64,000 bases of DNA, from the NCBI GenBank assembly GCA_025963715.1, contig JAOQAG010000022.1, forward strand, positions 62,001 to 126,000, read 5' to 3'. Of the stretch, positions 44,762 through 52,799 are shown one piece after another (within the stretch, counting starts at the first letter, position 1; each line of letters opens with the position of its first letter). Position numbers and translations under genes: made by a program. The DNA comes from Bacteroidota bacterium. GTDB lineage: Bacteria; Bacteroidota; Bacteroidia; 2-12-FULL-35-15. The notes under the pieces were generated by a model. It did no database searches, was not told the origin of the DNA, and saw only the letters and a program-made list of their open reading frames with translations.

Positions 44762-45493
44762 ATGAAATTAGGCGCCTATAAAATAAATGAGATCCCTGTT
44801 TCCGATCTGGATCAATACGATGTTTCGGAACTGGATGGAAATGCTCCTTATGTAGTTGCGAATACATTAGCTGCCGGATACGAAGATATTTCGGGGATTG
44901 AAAATTTTGACCGTTTTGGTTTTAATGTATTGGGTGCAGCATACGGTTTCAAGGACTGGAAATGTTTGCAGCGAGAGATCAAAACATTGGTGATGGGAAA
45001 AGTGGAGGATGATATCAATGCGAATTGGGATGAGCTGAATGCAAATGAAAAACTGATCGCGTGTAAATACATACTAAGTAAAATTCCGGCTGCAAAATTC
45101 GGGGCGGTAATAACTGATCCGGATGAACGGGTAAAGTTCAGCATTGAATACGATTTTAATAACAGGCAGGCGAGAGGGAGCTGGTCGAATGTAACGGGAA
45201 GGATCCAGATCATACGTGTTTATTTATTTGGAAAAATAGGCGCTACAAATGCACTGGAAGTTTTTTACGATGTGGTGAAAGATGGTTTGCTTGAATTATA
45301 TGAAGGTGGAATTGAAGGAACGCAGGAAGATGGAAATTTAGGGATCAATGATTTTTTGCTGGCACGCAGCGGTACTTTTTATTCGTCGGATGGATTAAAA
45401 GGAAGAAGTTATCCGGTCATTGATGGAAGCGGGGATAGTTTGGCAGATGTGGCGAATGCCTTAGTGAATATAGTAAGCAATGGAATTTATTAA
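44762..45493 (+). CDS. eCIS-locus protein of unknown function (243 aa)
   Basis: ATG at 44762, eight bases after the fibre gene; 243 residues, no signal peptide, no Cys-rich or enzymatic motif. The N-terminal ~80 residues include FDRFGFNVLGAAYGFKDWK, then a helical part (LNANEKLIACKYILSKIPAAKF), a central basic beta stretch (YDFNNRQARGSWSNVTGRIQIIRVYLFG) and a C-terminal Gly/Asp-rich part. Position between the fibre gene and the terminator gene suggests a structural or assembly part of the particle, perhaps a fibre connector. I do not recognise a family. Confidence 0.65.
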   Translation: MKLGAYKINEIPVSDLDQYDVSELDGNAPYVVANTLAAGYEDISGIENFDRFGFNVLGAAYGFKDWKCLQREIKTLVMGKVEDDINANWDELNANEKLIACKYILSKIPAAKFGAVITDPDERVKFSIEYDFNNRQARGSWSNVTGRIQIIRVYLFGKIGATNALEVFYDVVKDGLLELYEGGIEGTQEDGNLGINDFLLARSGTFYSSDGLKGRSYPVIDGSGDSLADVANALVNIVSNGIY

Positions 45494-45505
45494 GCCGGAA
45501 AAAAA

Positions 45506-46102
45506 ATGATTGATAAAGCACTTAGGTTTCTTACGGATGAATTGAATATTTACCTGGATCTGCAAAATGGAGGTAATGTGGGTGATAAGCTGGTTGTGCT
45601 TACCAATGTGGCAGATGGTTCGGGAGCATGGGCGATACCGTCGCATAAAGTGGGTGTGTCGCTGATCAACATTGAAGAGGAAAAAGTTTTTAAAGAACAG
45701 CAAACAAATTTCAGGAATGCTGCCGGAGAATTTGAGCAATACAACCCGGAAATAAAACTGAATTTATACATGCTGGTGTGTGCAAATTTTGTGACAAATG
45801 ACATGGATCAGGATGGTTACGAGCAAGGCTTGAAACAATTATCACGTGTGGTTTCCTGTTTCCAGGGTAAAAATGTATTTACACCGGACACAAGCCCGAC
45901 AATGGATCCGGGATTAAAAAAATTAATTGTGGAACTGTACTCGTATTCGTTTGAGCAGCAATATAATTTCTGGACGGTACTGGGTGCTAAATATTTGCCT
46001 TCGGTATTATACAAAGTGCGGTTGATCGCATTCCAGGAACAACGTTTACTTAATCAGAATGAGCCGATTTCGGCAATTACTTTACAAACATCTAATTTAT
46101 AA
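45506..46102 (+). CDS. DUF4255/Pvc16-type tube terminator
   Basis: 198 residues. Matches the Pvc16/DUF4255 pattern: N-terminal IDKALRFLTDELNIYL, VVLTNVADGSGAW, VGVSLINIEEEKVFKEQ, LNLYMLVCANF, SRVVSCFQGKNVFTP and the C-terminal YSFEQQYNFWTVLGAKYLPSVLYKVR. In Afp and PVC particles this protein (Afp16/Pvc16) caps and fixes tube and sheath length at the end far from the baseplate. Starts 13 bases after the previous gene. Confidence 0.85.
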   Translation: MIDKALRFLTDELNIYLDLQNGGNVGDKLVVLTNVADGSGAWAIPSHKVGVSLINIEEEKVFKEQQTNFRNAAGEFEQYNPEIKLNLYMLVCANFVTNDMDQDGYEQGLKQLSRVVSCFQGKNVFTPDTSPTMDPGLKKLIVELYSYSFEQQYNFWTVLGAKYLPSVLYKVRLIAFQEQRLLNQNEPISAITLQTSNL

Positions 46103-46115
46103 TTAGAACAACAGA

Positions 46116-47207
46116 ATGGCAGGCATAGCATATAATAAATTATTTAGCACGCAGATCGTACACGATTTTTATGCGGACAATCTCAGCAAAAGAGACCTTG
46201 CTGTTGTTCCGACAACGAGTACAAATCTTGCGATGAAAAATAATAACATGTTGTTCCGGAATGACGCAAGCGGTTTCAGAGTGCTTTACAAAGCAGATAG
46301 TGCAGGTGCGGCGTTCGTCAATTTCAGCAATGTGCGTTTGGTGTTTGCGGTGCAGTTGTTAAACCTTACACAGTTTTTAAATTTTACAAACCTGGGGGAT
46401 GGTGTTTTGAATTACACGGCAGGTAAAATACTTTATTTCACCAACAGGGGAAGTGTAACAACAAGCAATTTAACCTATTCACTGTTGGATTTTTTAAGAC
46501 CTGCAACATTCACTTACCAGTTTCCGCAAACTACCGGCACTGTGGGGTATATAAAAATAACGAATGATGCGAATGTGGATGTAACACCCGTAACGCCTGA
46601 CCCGAATACAATTCTTCCGGATGCATCCAACCGGTTTTTTTATCCGGTTGACCTGAGCAAGCTGCCGAAAGGATTGTACAAGTTTGAAACCGGGACGGAC
46701 CTCGCATCAAGCGTTACCAAAACAGTATACATTGATAATGAGCTGGCAAGCCAGGGAGTTTTCGGGATTGTAGATATTCTTGCAGTAAATGCATTGGCTG
46801 TGAATTATCCGGTTGATAGAATGTACACCATGAAATTTATAAGAAGGGCAACACAGTGGAAATACATTCTTCTTTTAAAATCGCCGGGAGTAACACCGCC
46901 GCCACTAACATCTATAACACTGGACATTGAAGATACGGTAGCGCCGGTAACACCTTATGTTACCATTCATTTTAATCCGGCGGTGGATGGAACGGTAAAT
47001 GGAATCCCGGCCAAGATCATCACTTCGGTTTCCACAACGATCCCATTTTTTGAAGTACCAAAAATGGGACTGACAGTTAAAAAAGATCCGGGCCCGTCAG
47101 CAATCACGATCATGGAAAATCTTCCGGGTCCGCCATTGGGAGTAGTAAGCGCACAAACATCGCCGACAGTGAATGCAGGCATCACAGAAATTTTTGTAAT
47201 CATATAA
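46116..47207 (+). CDS. eCIS-locus protein of unknown function (363 aa)
   Basis: Two-part protein: residues 1 to about 268 form a beta-rich domain (FRVLYKADSAGAAFVNFSNV, LVFAVQLLNLTQFLNFTNLG, SLLDFLRPATFTYQFP, RFFYPVDLSKLPKGLYKFE), followed by a Pro-rich linker (SPGVTPPPLTS) and a ~90-residue C-terminal beta domain (LDIEDTVAPVTPYVTIHFNP ... GITEIFVII). No signal peptide, no enzymatic motif. It sits between the terminator and sheath genes. It could be a sheath-cap or surface-decoration protein. I do not recognise a family. Confidence 0.65.
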   Translation: MAGIAYNKLFSTQIVHDFYADNLSKRDLAVVPTTSTNLAMKNNNMLFRNDASGFRVLYKADSAGAAFVNFSNVRLVFAVQLLNLTQFLNFTNLGDGVLNYTAGKILYFTNRGSVTTSNLTYSLLDFLRPATFTYQFPQTTGTVGYIKITNDANVDVTPVTPDPNTILPDASNRFFYPVDLSKLPKGLYKFETGTDLASSVTKTVYIDNELASQGVFGIVDILAVNALAVNYPVDRMYTMKFIRRATQWKYILLLKSPGVTPPPLTSITLDIEDTVAPVTPYVTIHFNPAVDGTVNGIPAKIITSVSTTIPFFEVPKMGLTVKKDPGPSAITIMENLPGPPLGVVSAQTSPTVNAGITEIFVII

Positions 47208-47241
47208 TAAAAATAATTCATAACTAAAAAATAAAAAGCAA

Positions 47242-49080
47242 ATGGCAACTTACAAAACACCGGGCGTTTACGTCGAAGAGATAAGCACCTTAGGCTCTTC
47301 AGTAGCAGGCGTACCAACAGCAATTACGGGCTTTGCCGGATACACGGAAAAAGCAACTCTTCTTGACGGCACACCCGCCACTATGACCCCGGTGAGAATT
47401 ACTTCACTGTTGGAGTATCAACAAATTTTTGGTGGTGCTTTTCATGAAACATTTACAGTAACATTAACCGGTGCTGTATCGGGCGGTACGATTGCTACAG
47501 CTCCAACATCAGTTATTACGGATGTTGGACCTCCGATCGTTCGTGCATTGTCCAGCTATATTTTGTTTTACCAGGTGCAAATGTTTTATGCAAATGGGGG
47601 CGGTACGTGTTACATTACTTCGGTGGGTGATTACACCGCGACTATTAGCGAAACAACATTGAATGCCGGAATTGATTTGTTTGAACAAATAGATGAGATA
47701 ACATTACTTTGTGCTCCAGAAACTGTTTTTCTAACAGATACCGGTAAAAGAAAAGTAGTGTATGATAACATGGCTGTGCAATGTGCAAAATTGCAGGACA
47801 GGTTTGCTGTACTGGATGTTGTTCACAATGGCAACAATACTATTTATGATGATGCAGGTGATTTCAGAGACAGCGATATTGGTGCTAATAACCTTAAATA
47901 TGTAGGTGCATATTATCCGGCTTTAAATACACCGATCGGTTATTTTTATAACGATGCGGATGTGAAGATTGTTGATAACAGGCCATTCCTGGGTACAGGT
48001 CCGTATAGCCTTGCTCCGAATAATACATTAAGTGCAATAAAAACAACCAGCGTAGGAACGCTGGTGCAGGCTTCAAGATCCTTTACTATTACAGGTTTGC
48101 CTGCTACTCCTTTTGGGCCATCTGATCTGTTTGAAATTAAAATTACTACAGGTGTTGATCAGGTTTTTACTCCGAATGCTTCTCCAGGGCCAGGAAATTA
48201 TAATCCAGGTTTGACTCTCGCTGATAGTCTCAACCATCTTATAATTGCAATTAATACTGATCCTGCTATTTCACAATTTGTTACAGCCTCTCTTGACTCA
48301 CTGATTACACCAACTATTCTTACTATAACAGCAAATCTATCTGGTAGTATTGGGAATAGTTATAAGTGTATAATACCAGCAGGCTCATTAAGATTTGGTG
48401 CAGGTACTCCGGGTACAGTTTCTCTTATAAATGGTGCCGGATCGCCTGCTGACCTTGCACTTTACAATAGGATCACTGCTGAGCTTGCAAAATATACATT
48501 GACCTTGTACCCTGCAGCAGCGATGACAGGTGTATATGCACAAGTTGATGCTGCACGTGGTGTATGGAAAGCACCTGCAAATGTGGGTTTGTCATTAGTA
48601 AATAAACCATCTATCACTATTACAGATGAAGATCAGGAAAATCTGAACGTAGATTCTACTTCGGGTAAATCCATCAATGCGATCCGGACTTTTACAGGGC
48701 GTGGGACATTGGTTTGGGGTGCACGTACATTAGCAGGTAATGATAACGAATGGCGTTATATCAATGTAAGGAGACTTTTTATTTATGTAGAAGAGTCTAT
48801 TAAAAAAGCAACTGAGTTTGTTGTGTTTGAATCCAATACTGCAACTACGTGGCAGCGTGTAAAAGGAATGTCAGAAGCATTTTTAACAAGTGTTTGGCGT
48901 GATGGTGGTTTGGCTGGTGCAACTACAAAAGATGCATATTTTGTGAACGTTGGTCTGGGAACTACAATGACTGCACAGGATATCCTGGAAGGAAGAATGA
49001 TCGTGGAAATTGGTATGGCAGCTGTTCGTCCGGCAGAGTTCATCATCCTAAGATTCGAACATAAATTGCAGGAATCCTAA
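47242..49080 (+). CDS. Contractile tail sheath protein 1 (Afp2/3/4-like)
   Basis: 612 residues. N-terminus MATYKTPGVYVEEISTLGSS with AITGFAGYTEKA is the typical sheath start; the C-terminal half is the conserved phage tail sheath domain: GRGTLVWGARTLAGNDNEWR, YINVRRLFIYVEESI, TWQRVKGMSEAFLTSVWRDGGLAG, TAQDILEGRMIVEIGMAAVR and the end FIILRFEHKLQES. Residues about 270-400 are an AT-rich variable region different from sheath 2. The sheath surrounds the tube and contracts to drive it out. Confidence 0.95.
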   Translation: MATYKTPGVYVEEISTLGSSVAGVPTAITGFAGYTEKATLLDGTPATMTPVRITSLLEYQQIFGGAFHETFTVTLTGAVSGGTIATAPTSVITDVGPPIVRALSSYILFYQVQMFYANGGGTCYITSVGDYTATISETTLNAGIDLFEQIDEITLLCAPETVFLTDTGKRKVVYDNMAVQCAKLQDRFAVLDVVHNGNNTIYDDAGDFRDSDIGANNLKYVGAYYPALNTPIGYFYNDADVKIVDNRPFLGTGPYSLAPNNTLSAIKTTSVGTLVQASRSFTITGLPATPFGPSDLFEIKITTGVDQVFTPNASPGPGNYNPGLTLADSLNHLIIAINTDPAISQFVTASLDSLITPTILTITANLSGSIGNSYKCIIPAGSLRFGAGTPGTVSLINGAGSPADLALYNRITAELAKYTLTLYPAAAMTGVYAQVDAARGVWKAPANVGLSLVNKPSITITDEDQENLNVDSTSGKSINAIRTFTGRGTLVWGARTLAGNDNEWRYINVRRLFIYVEESIKKATEFVVFESNTATTWQRVKGMSEAFLTSVWRDGGLAGATTKDAYFVNVGLGTTMTAQDILEGRMIVEIGMAAVRPAEFIILRFEHKLQES

Positions 49081-49134
49081 TTCACAATTATTAAGAGTTA
49101 TAAAAAATAATATTCACACTTAAAATAAAATAAT

Positions 49135-50958
49135 ATGGCAACTTACACAACACCGGGAGTTTATATTGAAGAAATTCCTGTACTTCCAGCATCCATTGCA
49201 GGTGTATCTACTGCAGTGCCTGCTTTCATCGGCTATGTTGAAAAAGCAGAAAGCAATGGCGTTGGTATCCCTTTCAATACTCCAGTACGCTTAACTTCAT
49301 TTATTGAGTATCAAACAATATTTGGCGGTGCAGACGGCCAGAATTTTTCGATCACTGTAAATGATAACATAACTGTTACACCAACATTGAGAACGGTAAC
49401 GGTTGTGAAAAATGCAGAATCCAGATTCAAGCTTTTTTATAACATGCAAATGTACTTTGCAAATGGCGGCGGCCCTTGCTATGTAGTGCCTGTAGGCTTA
49501 TACTCTATTGCTACATTTCCCCTGGGTAATACAGATATGCTGGCCGGATTGGATGCTATTGCAAAAGTAGATGAGCCAACGTTATTGCTTTTCCCTGATG
49601 GTGTTTCTTTATCAACAGCCAATAGAAAAGTGGTATATGATCAGGCATTGCTACAATGTGATAAATTAGGCGATCGTTTTGTAATCATGGATGTTGTTCA
49701 CACCGTAAATAAAACTGTTGTACAAGATGCAGATGATTTTAGAAATAATGGTGTTGGCCCTGATAATTTAAAATATGGTGCCTCTTATTATCCATTTTTA
49801 AATACAACTTTAGGTTTTGGAGTGGATCAAAATCTGACACATATAACTTCTCAAACTCAAACTGTCACAGGCCCGACTACAAGCCCTTACCCCAATTCTG
49901 CTGAAGTAATTGATTTGTTGAATAAAGTAGAGATTTCGGTTTCAACAGCAACGAATGGTTTTTCTAATGCTAAAATCCGGCTTGCTAATTTAAGCACGGC
50001 GGGAACCATAGCTACTTTTGCGACAAATATTAAAACTGCGCTTTCAGATATTACTGCGGCTATTGGCCTGGCACCAACTGAATTTGGAGTATTATCTGCC
50101 AGCGTTACTGCAGCTTATAATACTGCAAATACTGGTGGTACGTTTGCCACCGCAAATTCTGACTATACCGGCGCACAAACGCAAACGAAGGCAGATGCAT
50201 TAATTGCTGCATATAATCAAATGATATTGGCTCTTGCAGCAATAAGAACATTGGCATATTCTACTCTTAATAACACACCTTCTTTATCAGTATTTGTAGT
50301 TGGTAGCTTAGCAGATTTGCAAAGCAATAATCCTGCACTTTATAATGCCATCAGTCCACAATTGGCTAGCTACAGCGTTCAGCTAAATCCATCCGGAGCA
50401 ATGGCTGGTATTTATGCACGTGTGGATAACGACCGCGGCGTATGGAAAGCTCCTGCAAACGTAGGCGTGTTATCTATCACCGGCCCGTCTATTAATGTTA
50501 CTGCAACTGAGCAGGGCGGACTGAATGTGGATGCTACCAGTGGTAAATCCATCAACGTGATCCGCTCGTTTACAGGAAGAGGAACATTGGTATGGGGAGC
50601 AAGAACGCTTGCAGGTAATGATAACGAGTGGCGTTACATCAACGTGCGCAGATTATTTATTTACGTGGAAGAATCCGTAGCGGAAGCAACTGAATTTGTA
50701 GTGTTCGAACCGAATACCGCTAATACATGGCAACGTATAAAAGGCATGATCGAAGCATTCCTTACCGGTTTGTGGAGAGACGGTGCTTTGGCAGGTGCTA
50801 CTACAAAAGACGCCTACTTTGTTCGCGTTGGGTTAGGTGTTACCATGACAGCACAGGACATTCTTGAAGGAAGAATGATCGTGGAAATTGGAATGGCAGC
50901 GGTTCGTCCGGCTGAATTTATCATCTTAAGATTTGAACATAAATTACAGGAATCCTAA
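49135..50958 (+). CDS. Contractile tail sheath protein 2 (Afp2/3/4-like)
   Basis: 607 residues, paralogue of sheath 1. Same N-terminus (MATYTTPGVYIEEIPVLPAS) and a nearly identical C-terminal ~150 residues (SFTGRGTLVWGARTLAGNDN to FIILRFEHKLQES). Residues about 236-390 differ completely from sheath 1: a helical, Ala/Thr-rich stretch (LLNKVEISVSTATNGFSNAK, ADALIAAYNQMILALAAIRT). Differences are mostly in the outward-facing middle domain, so the particle surface likely mixes two sheath types, as Afp and PVC do with three. Confidence 0.95.
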   Translation: MATYTTPGVYIEEIPVLPASIAGVSTAVPAFIGYVEKAESNGVGIPFNTPVRLTSFIEYQTIFGGADGQNFSITVNDNITVTPTLRTVTVVKNAESRFKLFYNMQMYFANGGGPCYVVPVGLYSIATFPLGNTDMLAGLDAIAKVDEPTLLLFPDGVSLSTANRKVVYDQALLQCDKLGDRFVIMDVVHTVNKTVVQDADDFRNNGVGPDNLKYGASYYPFLNTTLGFGVDQNLTHITSQTQTVTGPTTSPYPNSAEVIDLLNKVEISVSTATNGFSNAKIRLANLSTAGTIATFATNIKTALSDITAAIGLAPTEFGVLSASVTAAYNTANTGGTFATANSDYTGAQTQTKADALIAAYNQMILALAAIRTLAYSTLNNTPSLSVFVVGSLADLQSNNPALYNAISPQLASYSVQLNPSGAMAGIYARVDNDRGVWKAPANVGVLSITGPSINVTATEQGGLNVDATSGKSINVIRSFTGRGTLVWGARTLAGNDNEWRYINVRRLFIYVEESVAEATEFVVFEPNTANTWQRIKGMIEAFLTGLWRDGALAGATTKDAYFVRVGLGVTMTAQDILEGRMIVEIGMAAVRPAEFIILRFEHKLQES

Positions 50959-51008
50959 TCGTTAACACATAAAAATTAAATTATAAACTCAATAAAAAAC
51001 CAATCAAT

Positions 51009-51446
51009 ATGGCAACTACAACTTATCCAATACCGGTTTTCCATTTTCAAGTAGAATGGGGTGGAACCAGAATCGGTTTCACAGAAGTATCAGGATTAAC
51101 AACTGAACTTGAACCAATTCCTTACCGCGAAGGCAGCTCGTTAAACTACAACGACACAAAAATGCCGGGCAGACCGAAATTTACGGATATCACTTTGAAA
51201 AGAGGAATCTTTGAAAAAGACAATGAGTTTTTTCAGTGGATCTCAACTGTTAAGTTGAATAAAATTGACAGACGTGATATTACGATCAGTCTTTTGAATG
51301 AGAACCACGATCCTGTAATGGTATGGAAAGTGGTGAGCGCATGGCCATCAAAAGTGGAAGGCCCATCATTGAAATCAACCGGTAACGAAGTGGCGATCGA
51401 GTCGATCACATTAGTTCACGAAGGAATCACATTTGAAGCTCCATAA
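51009..51446 (+). CDS. Tail tube protein 1 (Afp1/5-like)
   Basis: 145 residues of the T4-like virus tail tube family (phage tail protein, gp19-like): FHFQVEWGGTRIGFTEVSGLT, YREGSSLNYNDTKMPGRPKF, TDITLKRGIFEKDNEFFQW and LLNENHDPVMVWKVVSAWPS, ending ESITLVHEGI. It stacks in hexamer rings to form the inner tube. Starts 50 bases after sheath 2. Confidence 0.95.
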   Translation: MATTTYPIPVFHFQVEWGGTRIGFTEVSGLTTELEPIPYREGSSLNYNDTKMPGRPKFTDITLKRGIFEKDNEFFQWISTVKLNKIDRRDITISLLNENHDPVMVWKVVSAWPSKVEGPSLKSTGNEVAIESITLVHEGITFEAP

Positions 51447-51457
51447 TCTTTTGATCT

Positions 51458-51925
51458 ATGCCAAGTTATTATCCACCGGTAGGTTTTCATTTCAGGGTTG
51501 ATTTCGGAGGTTTCCCTTCGGAGGGCGCCGACATCCGTTTTCAGAGCGTTACGGGGATCAACGCATCAGTGCCTAATTCCAAGTCGTATGCGGAAGGCGG
51601 AGAGAATCGTTTTTCTCACCGTCTTCCGGAAAGGGCTACTTATGAAAATCTTATATTGAAAAGAGGGATGCTGGTTGGGTCGCAATTGATCGGCTGGTTC
51701 AAAGATGCTGTTGAGAGCTTTAAATTCAGCCCGAAGCTGGTTACGGTAACGCTTCTTAATTCTTCGCATGTTCCATTAGAGCAATGGGTATTTTACAATG
51801 CCTGGCCAACAAAATGGAACATCGATGGTTTTGATGCAGAAAAATCAGGGGTCGTAATTGAAGCGGTAGAATTTTCTTACCAGTACTTTGAACGGAAAGA
51901 AATAATAACAACTCCAGATCTTTAA
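51458..51925 (+). CDS. Tail tube protein 2 (Afp1/5-like)
   Basis: 155 residues, paralogue of tube 1 with the same landmarks: FHFRVDFGGFPSEGADIRFQ, YAEGGENRFSHRLPERATYE, NLILKRGMLVGSQLIGWFKD and LLNSSHVPLEQWVFYNAWPT, ending VVIEAVEFSYQYFERKE. It lies just before the baseplate-side genes, like Afp5, and is probably the tube ring in contact with the baseplate. Confidence 0.93.
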   Translation: MPSYYPPVGFHFRVDFGGFPSEGADIRFQSVTGINASVPNSKSYAEGGENRFSHRLPERATYENLILKRGMLVGSQLIGWFKDAVESFKFSPKLVTVTLLNSSHVPLEQWVFYNAWPTKWNIDGFDAEKSGVVIEAVEFSYQYFERKEIITTPDL

Positions 51926-51928
51926 ATC

Positions 51929-52087
51929 ATGCCAATAGAAATAAAAGAATTGCTGATCCGTGCGTTTGTAACTGAAGACAAAAAAAATACCGGGCATAGA
52001 GAAAAACCAGTAGAAAAGAAAAGAGATAAGTCGCAGGCTTCTCTTGCAATGGTTGCGAATATGTTGAAACAAGAAAAAGAACGTTAG
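51929..52087 (+). CDS. DUF5908-type small eCIS protein (52 aa)
   Basis: ATG at 51929, stop at 52085-52087, between tube 2 (3-base gap) and the LysM protein (2-base gap). Starts MPIEIKELLIRAFV, the hallmark of DUF5908, then a Lys-rich tail (REKPVEKKRDKSQAS) and a short helix. It occupies the Afp6 position; homologues are found in the same place in other eCIS loci. Small assembly or tube-baseplate linker is likely. Confidence 0.8.
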   Translation: MPIEIKELLIRAFVTEDKKNTGHREKPVEKKRDKSQASLAMVANMLKQEKER

Positions 52088-52089
52088 TT

Positions 52090-52797
52090 ATGGCCAATCC
52101 AGTAAACATTATCGGCTTATTAGGAAAAGTAAAGTTTATCTTCTATTCAAATCCGGATATACCAGGTATTGGGATTCCTTACCAACCGGTTTATAATCCT
52201 ACGGAATTTTCGGTTAGTTACAATAATACGTATGATGAAGGTCAGCAAGCTAATTCAGGGGATTCAACAAAAAAATTTGTAAGTTTTAGTCCTCGCACAT
52301 TGTCGATGGAGCTTTTTTTCGATGGAACCGGTGCTTCACCGTCGAATAGCCTGATCAATTCTATTGGTATTAATACTGTTGATCTTCAAATCAAAGCATT
52401 TCTGGCGTTGGCATTTACTTTAGATAAGGAAAAGCACGAACCTCATTTTGTGACAGTGGTCTGGGGTTCCTTTATTCTGAATGGTGTATTTACGACTGCA
52501 GACGTTAGTTACACAATGTTTGAGCCTGACGGTCGGCCGTTGAGAGCAACAATTAAAATTGAAATTGAAGAAACAATCGCAACGTCATTGTTGGGTAAGT
52601 TGTTGGGTTTGCTATCACCGGATCTGTCCAAATCAATTGTGGTAAAAGAAGGAGATACATTACCGTTGCTTTGCCACCAGGAATATAACGATGCGTCATT
52701 GTATCCAAAAATTGCAGAAGTAAATAATTTAAAGAATTACAGAAAATTAAAACAAGGAATGGAATTGTTATTTCCACCAATTGATAATCTCGCATAA
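52090..52797 (+). CDS. LysM-domain tube-linking protein (Afp7-like)
   Basis: 235 residues. The N-terminal ~175 residues match the contractile injection system tube protein family (FSVSYNNTYDEGQQANSGDS, LSMELFFDGTGASPS, LALAFTLDKEKHEPHFVTV, VWGSFILNGVFTTADVSYTM). The C-terminus (about 184-230) is a LysM-like module: VVKEGDTLPLLCHQEYNDAS, YPKIAEVNNLKNYRKLKQGM, ELLFPP. It joins the tube and the spike in the baseplate. Stop and next ATG are 2 bases apart. Confidence 0.92.
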   Translation: MANPVNIIGLLGKVKFIFYSNPDIPGIGIPYQPVYNPTEFSVSYNNTYDEGQQANSGDSTKKFVSFSPRTLSMELFFDGTGASPSNSLINSIGINTVDLQIKAFLALAFTLDKEKHEPHFVTVVWGSFILNGVFTTADVSYTMFEPDGRPLRATIKIEIEETIATSLLGKLLGLLSPDLSKSIVVKEGDTLPLLCHQEYNDASLYPKIAEVNNLKNYRKLKQGMELLFPPIDNLA

Positions 52798-52799
52798 TT

